Positions 15,001 through 23,900 of a stretch of 64,000 nt of DNA are shown here, piece after piece. The notes beneath the pieces are model-generated. The model saw only the letters and a list, made by a program, of their open reading frames with translations, had not been told where the DNA came from and did no database searches. Origin of the DNA: Rallus limicola (Eukaryota; Chordata; Aves; Gruiformes; Rallidae); contig JAKCOZ010000010.1 of assembly GCA_022605955.1 (NCBI GenBank), forward strand, positions 2,294,001-2,358,000. Direction: 5' to 3'. A program made the translations under genes and the position numbers. The first letter of the stretch is position 1; every line of letters starts with the position of its first letter.

Positions 15001-17308
15001 AAGTGGATATGAAAAACAAGCAGTTACAAGAAACAAGCTTTTACTTTGTCCAAAAAGTCATGACTGTGCTCTCTTTTTCAATGTCAGGAATACACCAACA
15101 CACACACACAGGAGTCCTCTACATTTGTGAAGCGCTGTCTCCAAAAAATAAGCTTGTTGCAACCCCAATTTTATTTTTAAAAAACAAACCAAACAAAACC
15201 AGTTCTGGTACTCTGTGCCAGCTTTTACATCTGCTAAGCTAGAATAAAGAAGACTGGTACATCTGAATTCTAAAAACCATAGCTTACCTTTCTTTTCCGC
15301 CTTTCTTCATCATCTAGATGCTTTTCTTTTTCCTTCTCAGACTTTTTCTTCTTTTTTTTCTTCTTTTCTTTATGCCGTTCCCGCTCATGATCTGATCTGT
15401 CATCATAGTAACTAGAATCGTGCCCCGACCCAGAAAGTTCAGTCACTTCACTTCCTCCAACCTTAAGCACCAGCTTCAAGGGCTTTTCCAAAGGTTTATC
15501 CCCATAATCTAAAAAGGAAAGCATTCCGTAAACGCACACGGAAATGGCAATACACAGCAATTACTGATGCTTTGTCTAGAAATACCGAGTTTACTAGAAT
15601 TTGCTGCAGATTTAAAACACATGTACACAATGCATTCGGAGAGAAAAGTAACGGGGCGAAAACTAACACGTCCGTCGCTCGGCACACCGTGACTTGCCAC
15701 GAACCCGCGGTACGTGAAGGAGCTCCTTAGCTTTCCCGGGAAACACTATATCGTGGTTTCACCCCGGCTGTGGGCCGAGATCCACGCAGCTGCCTGCTCC
15801 TTAAAGTAAAAGAGCAGGAGAAAAGGGAAAGGGGGGGAAACAAGGGAAGGGAATAGGAAGGGGCAAATAACTCCAAAACCAAGAAACTAAGAGGCCCGTG
15901 GGTTGGGATAAGGATAGTTTACTAAGAGAACAGAAAGATAAAATATAACAATGCTAACAGGACTTTAGAGCAAAAGAATATGAAACTATTGATACACAAT
16001 GCAGTTTCTCACCCAACCACACAACTCAGGCCGCACCACCCAGAGCCGGCCCGGAACCCGACCGGCCCCCAAGACCCTCGCGTCCCAGAACCGCCCCCCT
16101 TCTTCCTCCCATCAGCCCCCCTTTATCCTGGGCAGGACGTAACTGGCATGGAATACTCTCTTTGGCCCATCTGGGTCACCTGTCCTGGCTTTGACTGTCT
16201 GACTGCAACTAGAAACATCAGGGTGTTCTCAGCACTGCTTTCATTTTAACTCCCAAACACAGCATCCCATCCGCTGCTACAAATGAAGTGAACTCTATCC
16301 TGACTGAAACCAGGACACACCACAAGGCCCTTATCAGAAGGAAAGCGAAACAAAGCGCGGCTCGAGCGGCGCGGCAAACGCGTCACTCACAGCCCCGCGA
16401 ACCACAAAGCCGCCACGCCACAAACGCCGCGGCACCGGCGCTTCGGCGTTGCCCCTCCCGAGCCGCCGCGGCTGGGCTGCCTCCCGCCTACTTCCGGCCG
16501 TGCCCACCGCACCTCGCACCCCGCCGCTCGTCAAGACGGGGGGTTGCCTCCTTCAGAGAAGCCCCCTCCCTCCCTCCAGGCGTTCTGCCGCGATCCAGCC
16601 CGCAAAGGGATGCTGCGTCCTACCGACAGCCGCGGGTGGGCAGTGGACAGATCATAAAATGCCTCCGGGGATGGGACCTCCACCACCTCCCTGGGCAACA
16701 TCTTCCAGAGTGTCACCACCGAAGTACGGAAAGATTTCCTAATGTCCCATCTAAACCTCCGCTGCTCTGGTTTAAAACCACTGCCCCTCACAGCCCTTCC
16801 CCAGTTTTCCTATAGGGCCCCTTCAGGTAGTGGAAGGTACCCCCGGAGCCTTCTCTTCTCCAGGCTGAACAAGCCCAACTCTCTCAGCCTGTCTGCACAG
16901 GAGGGGTAATCCCCGTGACCCTCCCCCGGACCCGCTCCAACAGGTCCATGTCCTTCTTATGTGGAACCAAAGCTGGACACAGTACTCCAGTGAGGTCTCA
17001 CCAGAGCAGCCCTCTCTGCAGAGACGCAGAATCACCTCTCGCTTCTTTTGATGCGGCCCAGGCTGCGACTGCCCTTCTGGGCTGCAAGTGCACCCCGCTG
17101 GCTCACGTCCAGCTTCTCACCCATCAACACCCCCGAGTCTCTTTCCGCAGGGCTGCTCTCCATCACATCATCACCCCGACGCGCTCCCAGGTCGGAACAC
17201 AGGTCCCTCCGCTCCGCACCACCCCCAGTTCTTACCGCTGTACGCAGTGGCAGAGGTCGTGCGCCATTCCGTCTTCTCTGCTTTGTGCTTTTTGTGTTTC
17301 TTCCCCAT
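1..17308 (-). CDS. BRD9: BRD9, bromodomain-containing protein 9 (5' part, 11 coding exons; continues past the left edge)
   Basis: BRD9 is a nuclear acetyl-lysine reader and a defining subunit of the non-canonical BAF remodelling complex. Exons on the minus strand, in coding order: 17308-17236, 15508-15288, 13246-13114, 11697-11637, 11100-10956, 7987-7877, 7137-6962, 4079-3947, 2558-2483, 761-666, 82-1. All internal junctions are AG/GT and every phase matches, giving about 435 codons of a protein that is about 597 residues in human. Visible in order: basic start [11 protein letters not shown], a lysine/glutamate-rich stretch (about residues 70-115), the bromodomain over exons 4-6 with the acetyl-lysine-binding Asn in [10 protein letters not shown] (about residue 225), then the conserved BRD7/BRD9 (DUF3512-type) region from exon 8 on. 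The start codon lies in a CpG-rich region 583 bp from the TRIP13 start. Introns contain CR1 and LTR insertions but no other recognised gene. Identification is by remembered similarity to human BRD9; BRD7 is the paralogue and fits less well. Confidence 0.96.
666..761 (-). CDS. BRD9: BRD9 exon 10
   Basis: Encodes [20 protein letters not shown] and [12 protein letters not shown], essentially identical to mammalian BRD9. The acceptor is TTATTAG and the donor GTAAAA. It ends in phase 1. Confidence 0.96.
2483..2558 (-). CDS. BRD9: BRD9 exon 9
   Basis: Encodes [20 protein letters not shown] and then DPEAE. The acceptor is TTTACAG and the donor GTAAAT. The equivalent human segment reads MGYLKRNGDGSLLYSVV, so this exon is clearly homologous but more diverged than its neighbours. 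Confidence 0.92.
3947..4079 (-). CDS. BRD9: BRD9 exon 8
   Basis: Encodes [20 protein letters not shown] and continues through [18 protein letters not shown] to YLPNSK. The acceptor is CTTAG. The donor AAG|GTCTAC departs from the usual GTRAGT but is the only site that keeps frame with exon 9. Phase in is 2, phase out is 0. Confidence 0.92.
6962..7137 (-). CDS. BRD9: BRD9 exon 7
   Basis: Encodes [20 protein letters not shown], then [20 protein letters not shown] and a basic KKSKKQNK tail, ending in phase 2. The acceptor is TCCTAG-type (CTAG) and the donor GTAAAG. This is the linker between the bromodomain and the C-terminal conserved region. Confidence 0.95.
7877..7987 (-). CDS. BRD9: BRD9 exon 6 (bromodomain BC loop)
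   Basis: Exactly 37 codons, from [14 protein letters not shown] to GFKMMSK. It carries the conserved acetyl-lysine-binding Asn (TYN, about residue 225 here, corresponding to human Asn216) and the following gatekeeper Tyr in DTVYY. The acceptor is TTTACAG and the donor GTAAGA. Confidence 0.97.
10956..11100 (-). CDS. BRD9: BRD9 exon 5 (bromodomain ZA loop)
   Basis: Encodes [20 protein letters not shown] and on through [12 protein letters not shown] to EYKSVTEFK. This includes the GFFAFPV shelf and ZA loop that line the acetyl-lysine pocket. The acceptor is TTTTAG and the donor GTGAAT. It ends on a codon boundary. Confidence 0.97.
11637..11697 (-). CDS. BRD9: BRD9 exon 4 (start of bromodomain)
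   Basis: Encodes [19 protein letters not shown], the first bromodomain helix. The acceptor is CTGCAG and the donor GTATTA. The 61-nt exon starts in phase 1 and ends in phase 2. Confidence 0.95.
12821..12992 (-). mobile_element. CR1 LINE 3' fragment in BRD9 intron 3
   Basis: Begins with the reverse complement of the CR1 tail (CACAGAATCAGAG), then GGTTGGAAGGGACCTC, the standard CR1 3' UTR signature. It is 5'-truncated after about 170 bp. It lies about 120 bp downstream of exon 3 in gene direction. Confidence 0.9.
13114..13246 (-). CDS. BRD9: BRD9 exon 3
   Basis: Encodes [17 protein letters not shown] followed by an acidic/proline segment and PVRACRTQP. The acceptor is GCTAG and the donor GTGAGC. 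It links the basic N-terminus to the bromodomain and ends in phase 1. Confidence 0.95.
13330..13691 (+). mobile_element. Degraded solo LTR (avian ERVL-like), 5'-truncated, in BRD9 intron 2
   Basis: Contains GACAGTTTACTGGGACAGC, CATGACATCACATGGTGTGG and the terminal ATAGCCAAAATCAAGACA, matching in order the LTR at 59516-60004. The start is missing and the left boundary is approximate. It sits within about 90 bp of exon 3. Confidence 0.65.
15288..15508 (-). CDS. BRD9: BRD9 exon 2 (lysine-rich N-terminal region)
   Basis: Encodes [19 protein letters not shown], then a Ser/Asp-rich part, then a long Lys/Glu run ending ERRKRK. The acceptor is TTTTTAG and the donor GTAAGC. The Lys run appears on the plus strand as a polypyrimidine stretch around 15310-15375, which makes this exon prone to homopolymer errors. 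The exon ends on a codon boundary. Confidence 0.96.
15749..16317 (+). mobile_element. Solo LTR, copy 1 (avian ERVL-like), in BRD9 intron 1
   Basis: Starts TATCGTGGTTTCA (a mutated TGTCGTGGTTTCA) and ends TGAAACCAGGACA, giving the short terminal inverted repeats typical of LTRs. It is about 98% identical by eye to 23798-24380. Flanking pentamers CACTA and CACCA may be a decayed target-site duplication. No internal retroviral genes are attached. Confidence 0.85.
16636..17195 (-). mobile_element. CR1 LINE fragment within the CpG-rich BRD9 intron 1
   Basis: The minus strand reads as CR1 end-of-ORF2 and 3' region: phrases such as TCTTCCAGAGTGTCACCACC and CCAGGCTGAACAAGCCCAAC match the antisense of the standard element. 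It extends to within about 40 bp of the BRD9 exon 1 donor. Its CpG content is high compared with other copies here, consistent with lying in an unmethylated island. Confidence 0.85.
17236..17308 (-). CDS. BRD9: BRD9 exon 1 (start codon)
   Basis: The ATG at 17308-17306 opens the basic start [11 protein letters not shown], which is identical to the mammalian N-terminus. The exon then runs [13 protein letters not shown] before a GTAAG donor at 17235. Compared with mammalian BRD9 as I remember it, the segment after the basic start is several residues longer. It ends in phase 1 and joins exon 2 to give [10 protein letters not shown]. Confidence 0.93.
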
Positions 17309-17891
17309 CCCTGAGGCAGCCCCGCCAGCCCCTCTGCCCGCCCTGCCGGAACCGCTCGCAGCGGAAGCGCGAGGACTCCTTCCGCCTGCCGCGGAGGAAC
17401 ATCCAGGTCAGGACGGAGAGCCGGCCCTCCGCTCGCTAGCCCGCCTTTTACAAAAGGTGCCGGCGGCCATACTTCGGTGTGTTGGGTTCTCTCCGCGCTC
17501 GAGTAGGGGTGCTTCGCTACTTTGCGCGTCGGAGACGCAGCCTGCGCAGCGGTCAGGGCGCTGAGGGGTCGGAGGAGCTGCTGCTCGGCCCTTCCGTTCC
17601 TCGGGAGGACCTGTGTGTGCTCCCTTGGCCGCGGCGCAGCGTTCTCGGGACCATTTCTGGCGTGAGGTGATCTCTTGTCTCCACTGCAGAGGCCCGTGGA
17701 GGAGGGGGGGAGCGCACTCACGGCGTGTCCCCTGGCTGGCGGTACCGCCCTCGGGAGGAGGGAAGCGCCGTGCCGGCCTCCGCGGCGGGTGGGTTACAGG
17801 GGGCTGAGTCACGGCGCTCCTGTGCCGTTGGCCTATAACGGCCGGTGAAAGCCGGCTTCTTGGTATCGTTTTCTCCCTAGAAGCGGGAAGA
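17309..17891. promoter_or_regulatory. Shared bidirectional promoter and 5' UTRs of BRD9 and TRIP13, in a CpG island
   Basis: The two start codons diverge across 583 bp of GC- and CpG-rich sequence with no TATA box next to either gene. The CpG-rich zone extends from about 16330 to 17880. Candidate sites seen by eye are an E2F-like TTTGCGCG at 17521-17528 and an AP-1-like TGAGTCA at 17805-17811. E2F control would fit the cell-cycle role of TRIP13, but that is inference. Transcription starts cannot be placed from sequence alone. Confidence 0.8.
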
Positions 17892-17983
17892 ATGGATGAA
17901 GCGGCCGGGGATTTGAAGCAGGCGCTCCCAAGCGTGTCCGACAGCGTCCCAATTCACGTGGAAGTTCATCAGAAATCGAGCAG
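17892..17983 (+). CDS. TRIP13: TRIP13 exon 1 (start codon)
   Basis: Encodes [15 protein letters not shown] and on to VHQKSS, matching the human start [13 protein letters not shown]. The donor AG|GTCTCT is a poor match to GTRAGT but is the only one that gives Ser on joining exon 2. Phase out is 2. Confidence 0.93.
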
Positions 17984-20900
17984 GTCTCTGATTAGGGCTT
18001 TACTTGCTGCACCTTCTGTCTTGTTGCCTTTTGTCCCTGTGCAAGAGTGCACAGTGCTCTGCTTTGCCTTACCACTACTCTCCCATGACAAGTGTCTCGT
18101 CCTAAACAAACCCAGTTCCTCTTTATGCATCATGTGTCTCATAAAGTCTTATAATCAAGGCTGTGGCTTGTTCCAGTATATTGTTGCCTCTTGTAGAACA
18201 GAGCCCAAAGCTATATGCAGTATTCAAGATGTGGTCTCACAAACAGCCCAAAGATAGAAAGGAGCGCTTTCTCTAACATGTTTCTCTAAGGTTTGCACTC
18301 TCCCTAGCCTTATTTGTAGCAGGAACACACAGCTGACTTATTGCTGATTCATCCAATGGTACTCCTGAGTCCTTTTGTGCAATGCTGCTTTTCATCCATT
18401 TGACCTCTGATCTGTGCCCTTGTCTGGGTAGTAGGTAGAGAGACAGGCTTTCATGCTTACTTTATAACTTAGAGATTCCAGTCAAACCGTGTCTAACCCT
18501 TCAGAGGTCACACTGAAGGGCAGACCTGCTCCCTAGTACACTGACAGCTCTCCCTGCTTCTGTGTTACCCATCAACTTGCTGGAGTTGTTTTCCATTCCG
18601 TTGCCCAGAGTGTAAATGAAGATGTAAAGACAGTGTTGGTTTCAATATTGTCAGCGCCACCTCACCTTTTTCTGCCTGACTTGCTAGCAGCTATCCTTAG
18701 TCTTTATACCACTAACCACAGCCCTTTGACTGGGACAGTCCAGTCACCTTGTTGTCTGTTTACCCAGTCCTTACCTTACCAATTTGGCTATCTGGATAAT
18801 ATGGGAGAGTGTGTCAAAGGTATTGCTAGGTTCAAGGTTTAAAATATCTACTGCTCTATTTTTGTCAGACTTAAAAGACACCAAACAGGAAATTCACATT
18901 GGGAATGCATCACTGAGATTGCAAAATGAAGCTAAGCCATTTCTGAGATCTTAAAATAGTATTCTTTTTCCTGTAGTTTTTGTCTCTTCATCTGGAATTC
19001 CCCTTACAGAATGTCCATGCATCAGCTGTGCTCAGAAATAAAAGCATAATAGAGCTTCCAAGCTAAGTGTACTAAGTTGAGTCTTGTAGCTTGGATATGA
19101 GCTCTTCTGTTACTTTGTAGTAGAATGCAGATTGTGTAACCAATTTCTGTCCTTGAAATCTCTAGCTGTTGTCGTTCCACGTCCCCAGTACCAATGCAAG
19201 CAGAACTGGTTTTTGGCTTGTGTCTTTTAATGCATGGCTTTGAAACAGTTTAAAAATCAAACCTGTTGCTTTTGCAAACAAACTGAATTTGATAGGACTC
19301 TTTTTTTCTGCAGAATGTTACTGGGGGGCGGGGATTTGGAGCTGTGTGGGTTTTGGTTTTTTTGTGGGGGTTGGTTTCTTGGGGGTGGTGTTTTGGGGGG
19401 CATTTTTTTGGGTGGGCTGTTGGGGTTTGGTTTTTTTTTTTGTGAAAAGAGAACTTTTCTCAACATAGGCTTATGTATGAAATAATGCACTCTGATATTA
19501 GTTCATACTTCCCTATGTATGTCAGTGCCACAGATAATGCTGATTCTTTCTCATTAGTGCGGCGAAGAAAGAAGATATCAGGATGAGTGTCTTAAAGCTG
19601 TTGAACAGACATAACATCGTGTTTGGTGATTACAAGTGGACAGAGTTTGATGATGGTTTCCTGAACAGCAATGTGCAGTCTGTGTCGATTGTGGATACGG
19701 ACCTGAAATTGAAAGACAGACAGGTATTCAATCAAGAACGTACAGCTCTGCGTGTGTGCCTGTCAACTAGTGGTAGGCAGACTACTGATAGCCTAAAGAC
19801 AGAAGCGAGACAAGGTCTATAAGGGCAATACAGTATCTTCTATTAGGTGGACTGGTATAACCAGGAAAAGATGGCTAAGTTTTTGCACCTATACTCCTTA
19901 GAAATGGCTGAAACAGAAGTAGTAGGCTTAAAAGCTGTATGTCAGCTGAGAACTGTAACTTTCTTATGATATGATTAGCTTTGAATGAGAAATACAATGT
20001 ATTAAAAGTCTTTTTATGTTCATTCTAGCCTATTGACTTGAGCAAGAGCAGTCTTTCTCTTCATATTTTTCATCTGAATGAAGAAGGACCAAGCTCTGAA
20101 AACCTGGAAGAGGAGAATGAGGATATAATTGCAGCTAACCACTGGGTGCTACCAGCAGGTACCCATACGATATTTCTGGAAGGTCTAGAGCAGTTACAAT
20201 AAAATATGATCTTTGAAAGGCTTAAAGTGTTTATAGGGTTACCTGTTAAAGGTGTTACTTGTCTATATATTTTTTAACTTTGTCTTTTGCTGGTGGATCC
20301 AGTCAGTACATTTGGAAAATCTTCTTTATGGTTTTGACTGAACTACAGGTGATTTGACAACACATAATTTATTTCTGTAATACTTGTGGATGAGTGGAAG
20401 TAACTGGCCTTGTGGAATAAAAGGTGCAGTCAGAAGCATGCAAATTTTTAGCCCTACAATTGCAGTCCAAATCTGTATTTGGAGATCCAAAAGAAACTCA
20501 GCAATTTAAACATTCATCATCCAGAGCCCACTGCTGGCTTGCAGCCCTCAACACAGTGCTGGTCTTATATATGGAACAATCTAAAGAGATTTAGAGTCCT
20601 CAAAAGACGAAAATACGGTTTTGCTCTGCAGTAGAGCGTGCCCTGCCTGTTACTGGCTTGTGCTTGGGGAAGTTGAATTCTGCTCCTGGAAGGAGAAGTG
20701 CAGATGTGAGCTTAAGCTCAGAGAGACAGTAATTCTGAAACTTTTCTTGCTCCTTCCATGTTGTGAAAAGCGTAGCTATCCATTTCATTTCTTTTTGGGA
20801 AGAATCCAGTCTAATACTTCAGCACTATTCCCATATTATTGTGGTTTATGATTGTTCAGTCTTCTTGGTTTTCTTCACTAGAAGGTTGAAAACTACCTGC

Positions 20901-23900
20901 TAGAAAGGATTTATACCCAAATCACAACTTCAGGTTTTAATGCATTCTTTGCTTTTTTCAACTTCTACAAGTTGATGTATTTTAAAAAAAAAAAAAAAAA
21001 AAAGGAAAAAGATAAAATTGGACTTAGAACCCTTGTCCCACCCTGACTTTTCAGAATGTTCTATCTTGGGGAAATGTAAGTCCTTTCCCTGTTGAGGGTG
21101 GAAGGAATGATATTTTGTCTTTCATGTTAAGAAATTACAAAGATTACTTTCTCCTCACAGTTACTTGAGGAAACAGAAGTTGTGAAACTGTTGAATTTGT
21201 CTGTTAGAAAGTAGCATTTGCATTTTGAGAAAAATAACTTGGGTTTTTTCTGTCTATTTTAATTCCTGTCATATCTCTGGTTTTAATCCTTACCTTTAGT
21301 AGAGAATAATTTGAAAACAGCTTTGTGCTGTAATGGTAGATTACAAACTCCCAGACTGATTTATCCTAAACAGGTATTTGATATATTGCTTTTGCAGCTG
21401 AATTCCATGGCCTTTGGGAAAGTCTTATCTATGACGCTGAAGTAAAATCACACGTAAGTTGAAAATTACTAACAAAATTGCCTTAGAAAAAGTAAGAGTT
21501 GAAATGTAGCCTTTTTGAAGTTTGCTGCATCCCATGGAGAAGATATAGTCTCTATATAATTTTTGATACTTGTCTGATTTACACTTAACAAAGTAAGGCA
21601 GAGCTGGCATTTTGAAATTAAAGAATATATCTAATATAGTAAACATTGTATATCAGTACGTGCTACTGTGAAGTGAGCTTTAATTGTATATTTTCTAATT
21701 GTATGGTTTTTAGAAGGGGTGAAGAAAATAGGTGGAAAAGAAAAACTTCAGAGAGAGACTTAGAAAAAAACCCTTATGCAGCAGTTTTTGAAAGCAATTC
21801 TCTATTTCCCCATTGTGAAGGTCCCAGAAAATCTGTTGTGTCTTTGGTGTGGAGTTTTTCTAACAATAAGGGAATTTTCATGATTTTTTGCTAAGAGAAG
21901 TGTTGCTAAGAGAATTAATTAATTGCTAAGAGAAGTGTTGCTATCAACTGTACTTGCATGCTTCTCTTACACTGTCAGTCTTGTTACCTTTTGGTAAACT
22001 AACCAAGGAAACCAGATCACTAAAAGTGTTCAACCTCTTGTGTGATGGGCTAATTTCAACCTGGTTTTGTCCATGAATTTGTCCACTGTGACCTTGGCTA
22101 ATGGTCCTGTAACAGAAGTGGTGGCACACCTGAAGTTCATAGTCATTTGGCTGAAAGAGTTCTCCACTTCTTAATTCTAGATAACTCTAAAATGAAGTCA
22201 CATTATTTTTAGAAGGAAGCATTCAGGGAAGTATGCACAACTTCCTTTACTTGGATCGCCAATCTACAAATTCCTTACAGTAGCTGAGACAAATGCTTCA
22301 GTAGAAAGGAACCAAAATGTGACAGGAAATGTTTTGTTTAGTGAGTTGAATATAACAAACTAAACAAATGTATAGCTGTACAACATCTAAAAGGAACCTG
22401 GAGTTTGTGTCTTTGACTCTGCTTGGGCAGATTGAGTTTTGAAGACACACTGTAAGTGGGACGATGGAAAATTAAAATCATTTCAGTTCCTTAAAGCATT
22501 TAATTTATTATCATAAAAGTTCTGAAACTCCATTTGTGCTCAGTACATTCTATTCTTTTTCCTGAGGGCAGAAAGGAAATGACTTTCCAACCTTTGCAGA
22601 AAGAGAACTTGCCTATGCTGAAAAGAAAGGAGCCCTTTTTTCTTTTTTTTCCCCTCTCTTTTTTTATTTTCTTTTTTGTTAAGAATGTACAATAGACATA
22701 ATTAGGAGATTGATTCTGTTTGTAACTGCATTTGCTGATATGTCTCTAATTTGTGTGTTTGTCTTCTTTTCAATTAGTTACTTGATTATGTGACAACAAC
22801 GTTACTGTTTTCTGACAAAAATGTTGACAGCAACCTGATATCATGGAACAGAGTTGTTTTGCTGCATGGTAAAATGATCTGTCTTAAACCAAGTAGATTC
22901 ATTGGATATATGTCTGTATTTTCCTTCTGGAAAAACTTGTGTTGCACTTCAGTAGTGAAATTAGATGAGCAAAAAGCAGCACAGGGGTATTTTCTCTATA
23001 ATACAAATTTAGATGAAATGTAATGTCAGATATGGTGTTCACATATACTATGTTTTGTAGGAATTTATATTTTTAAATGTATAATGCAGTGACAATACTT
23101 TAGAGTTTTTATATAAAGTACAAAAAATAATGCAGATGCTGAGGATATTAGGAGCCATGTATTAGTTACAGTTCTATTGCAGAATTCAAAAATTTGATAC
23201 TTATGGCTTCATAAAAAGTTTTGAGGAAACTGGGAAATCTATCTTTATGTTATTAACAAGGTGCTCTGTTGCCAAGTAGGAAGGCAGTACTCTAATTTAG
23301 TTAGTACTATTTTGCTCAAGCTGTAATCTTCAGATAGTCCTATCTTACTGTGGATGTTATACCATAAATGAGATTAACTGAATCCACTTTGTTGCAAAAT
23401 GCAGCTTGCAATTCATTATTTACAATTTTGTCAACAATACTGGTGTTCAATAATAAAAGGGCATAGTGGGAATGTTTTTTCAGTGTTAAGTTAAAACTAT
23501 CAGTTTAGAAGTTGCAGGATGTTTTTTGTGTGGAAGACTATTACAGACTGTTAACAATTTATCTATGCTATATATGTTTAATTTTAGTAATGAGTTCAGT
23601 ACTGTGACCACAAGTGAATACTGGAAAATCTACAACTGTTGTAGTGCAAAATACATTTATGCTAGAACGACTGTACTGGCTTTGAGTGAAAGTACTGTTG
23701 TCTGGTTGATGCTATCGGCTTGTTTAGCATCCACACGTTTTCCATACGTTCATACTCTTTTGTAACTGTGCCTGGAGAAAGTCTCTTCCATTGGGTGTGT
23801 CGTGGTTTCACCCCGGCTGTGGGCCGAGATCCACGCAGCTGCCTGCTCCTTAAAGTAAAAGAGCAGGAGAAAAGGGAAAGGGGGGGAAACAAGGGAAGGG

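Noticed and set aside
16288..16815. 175-codon plus-strand frame
   Set aside because: It crosses the end of the solo LTR, CpG-island sequence and antisense CR1, so it is incidental.
16915..17564. Overlapping plus-strand frames of 158-174 codons
   Set aside because: They are antisense to CR1 and BRD9 exon 1 in GC-rich DNA, with no recognisable domain.
17032..17721. 229-codon open frame on the minus strand across the CpG island
   Set aside because: It overlaps BRD9 exon 1 in another frame and runs into CR1 sequence. GC-rich DNA has few stops, and the composition is not protein-like.
17892..18257. 121-codon single-exon gene starting at the TRIP13 ATG
   Set aside because: The first 30 codons are TRIP13 exon 1. 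The remainder is read-through into intron 1 with no similarity.
19234..19490. Gly/Phe-rich and Pro/Lys-rich frames on both strands
   Set aside because: They are low-complexity translation of the G/T-rich tract.
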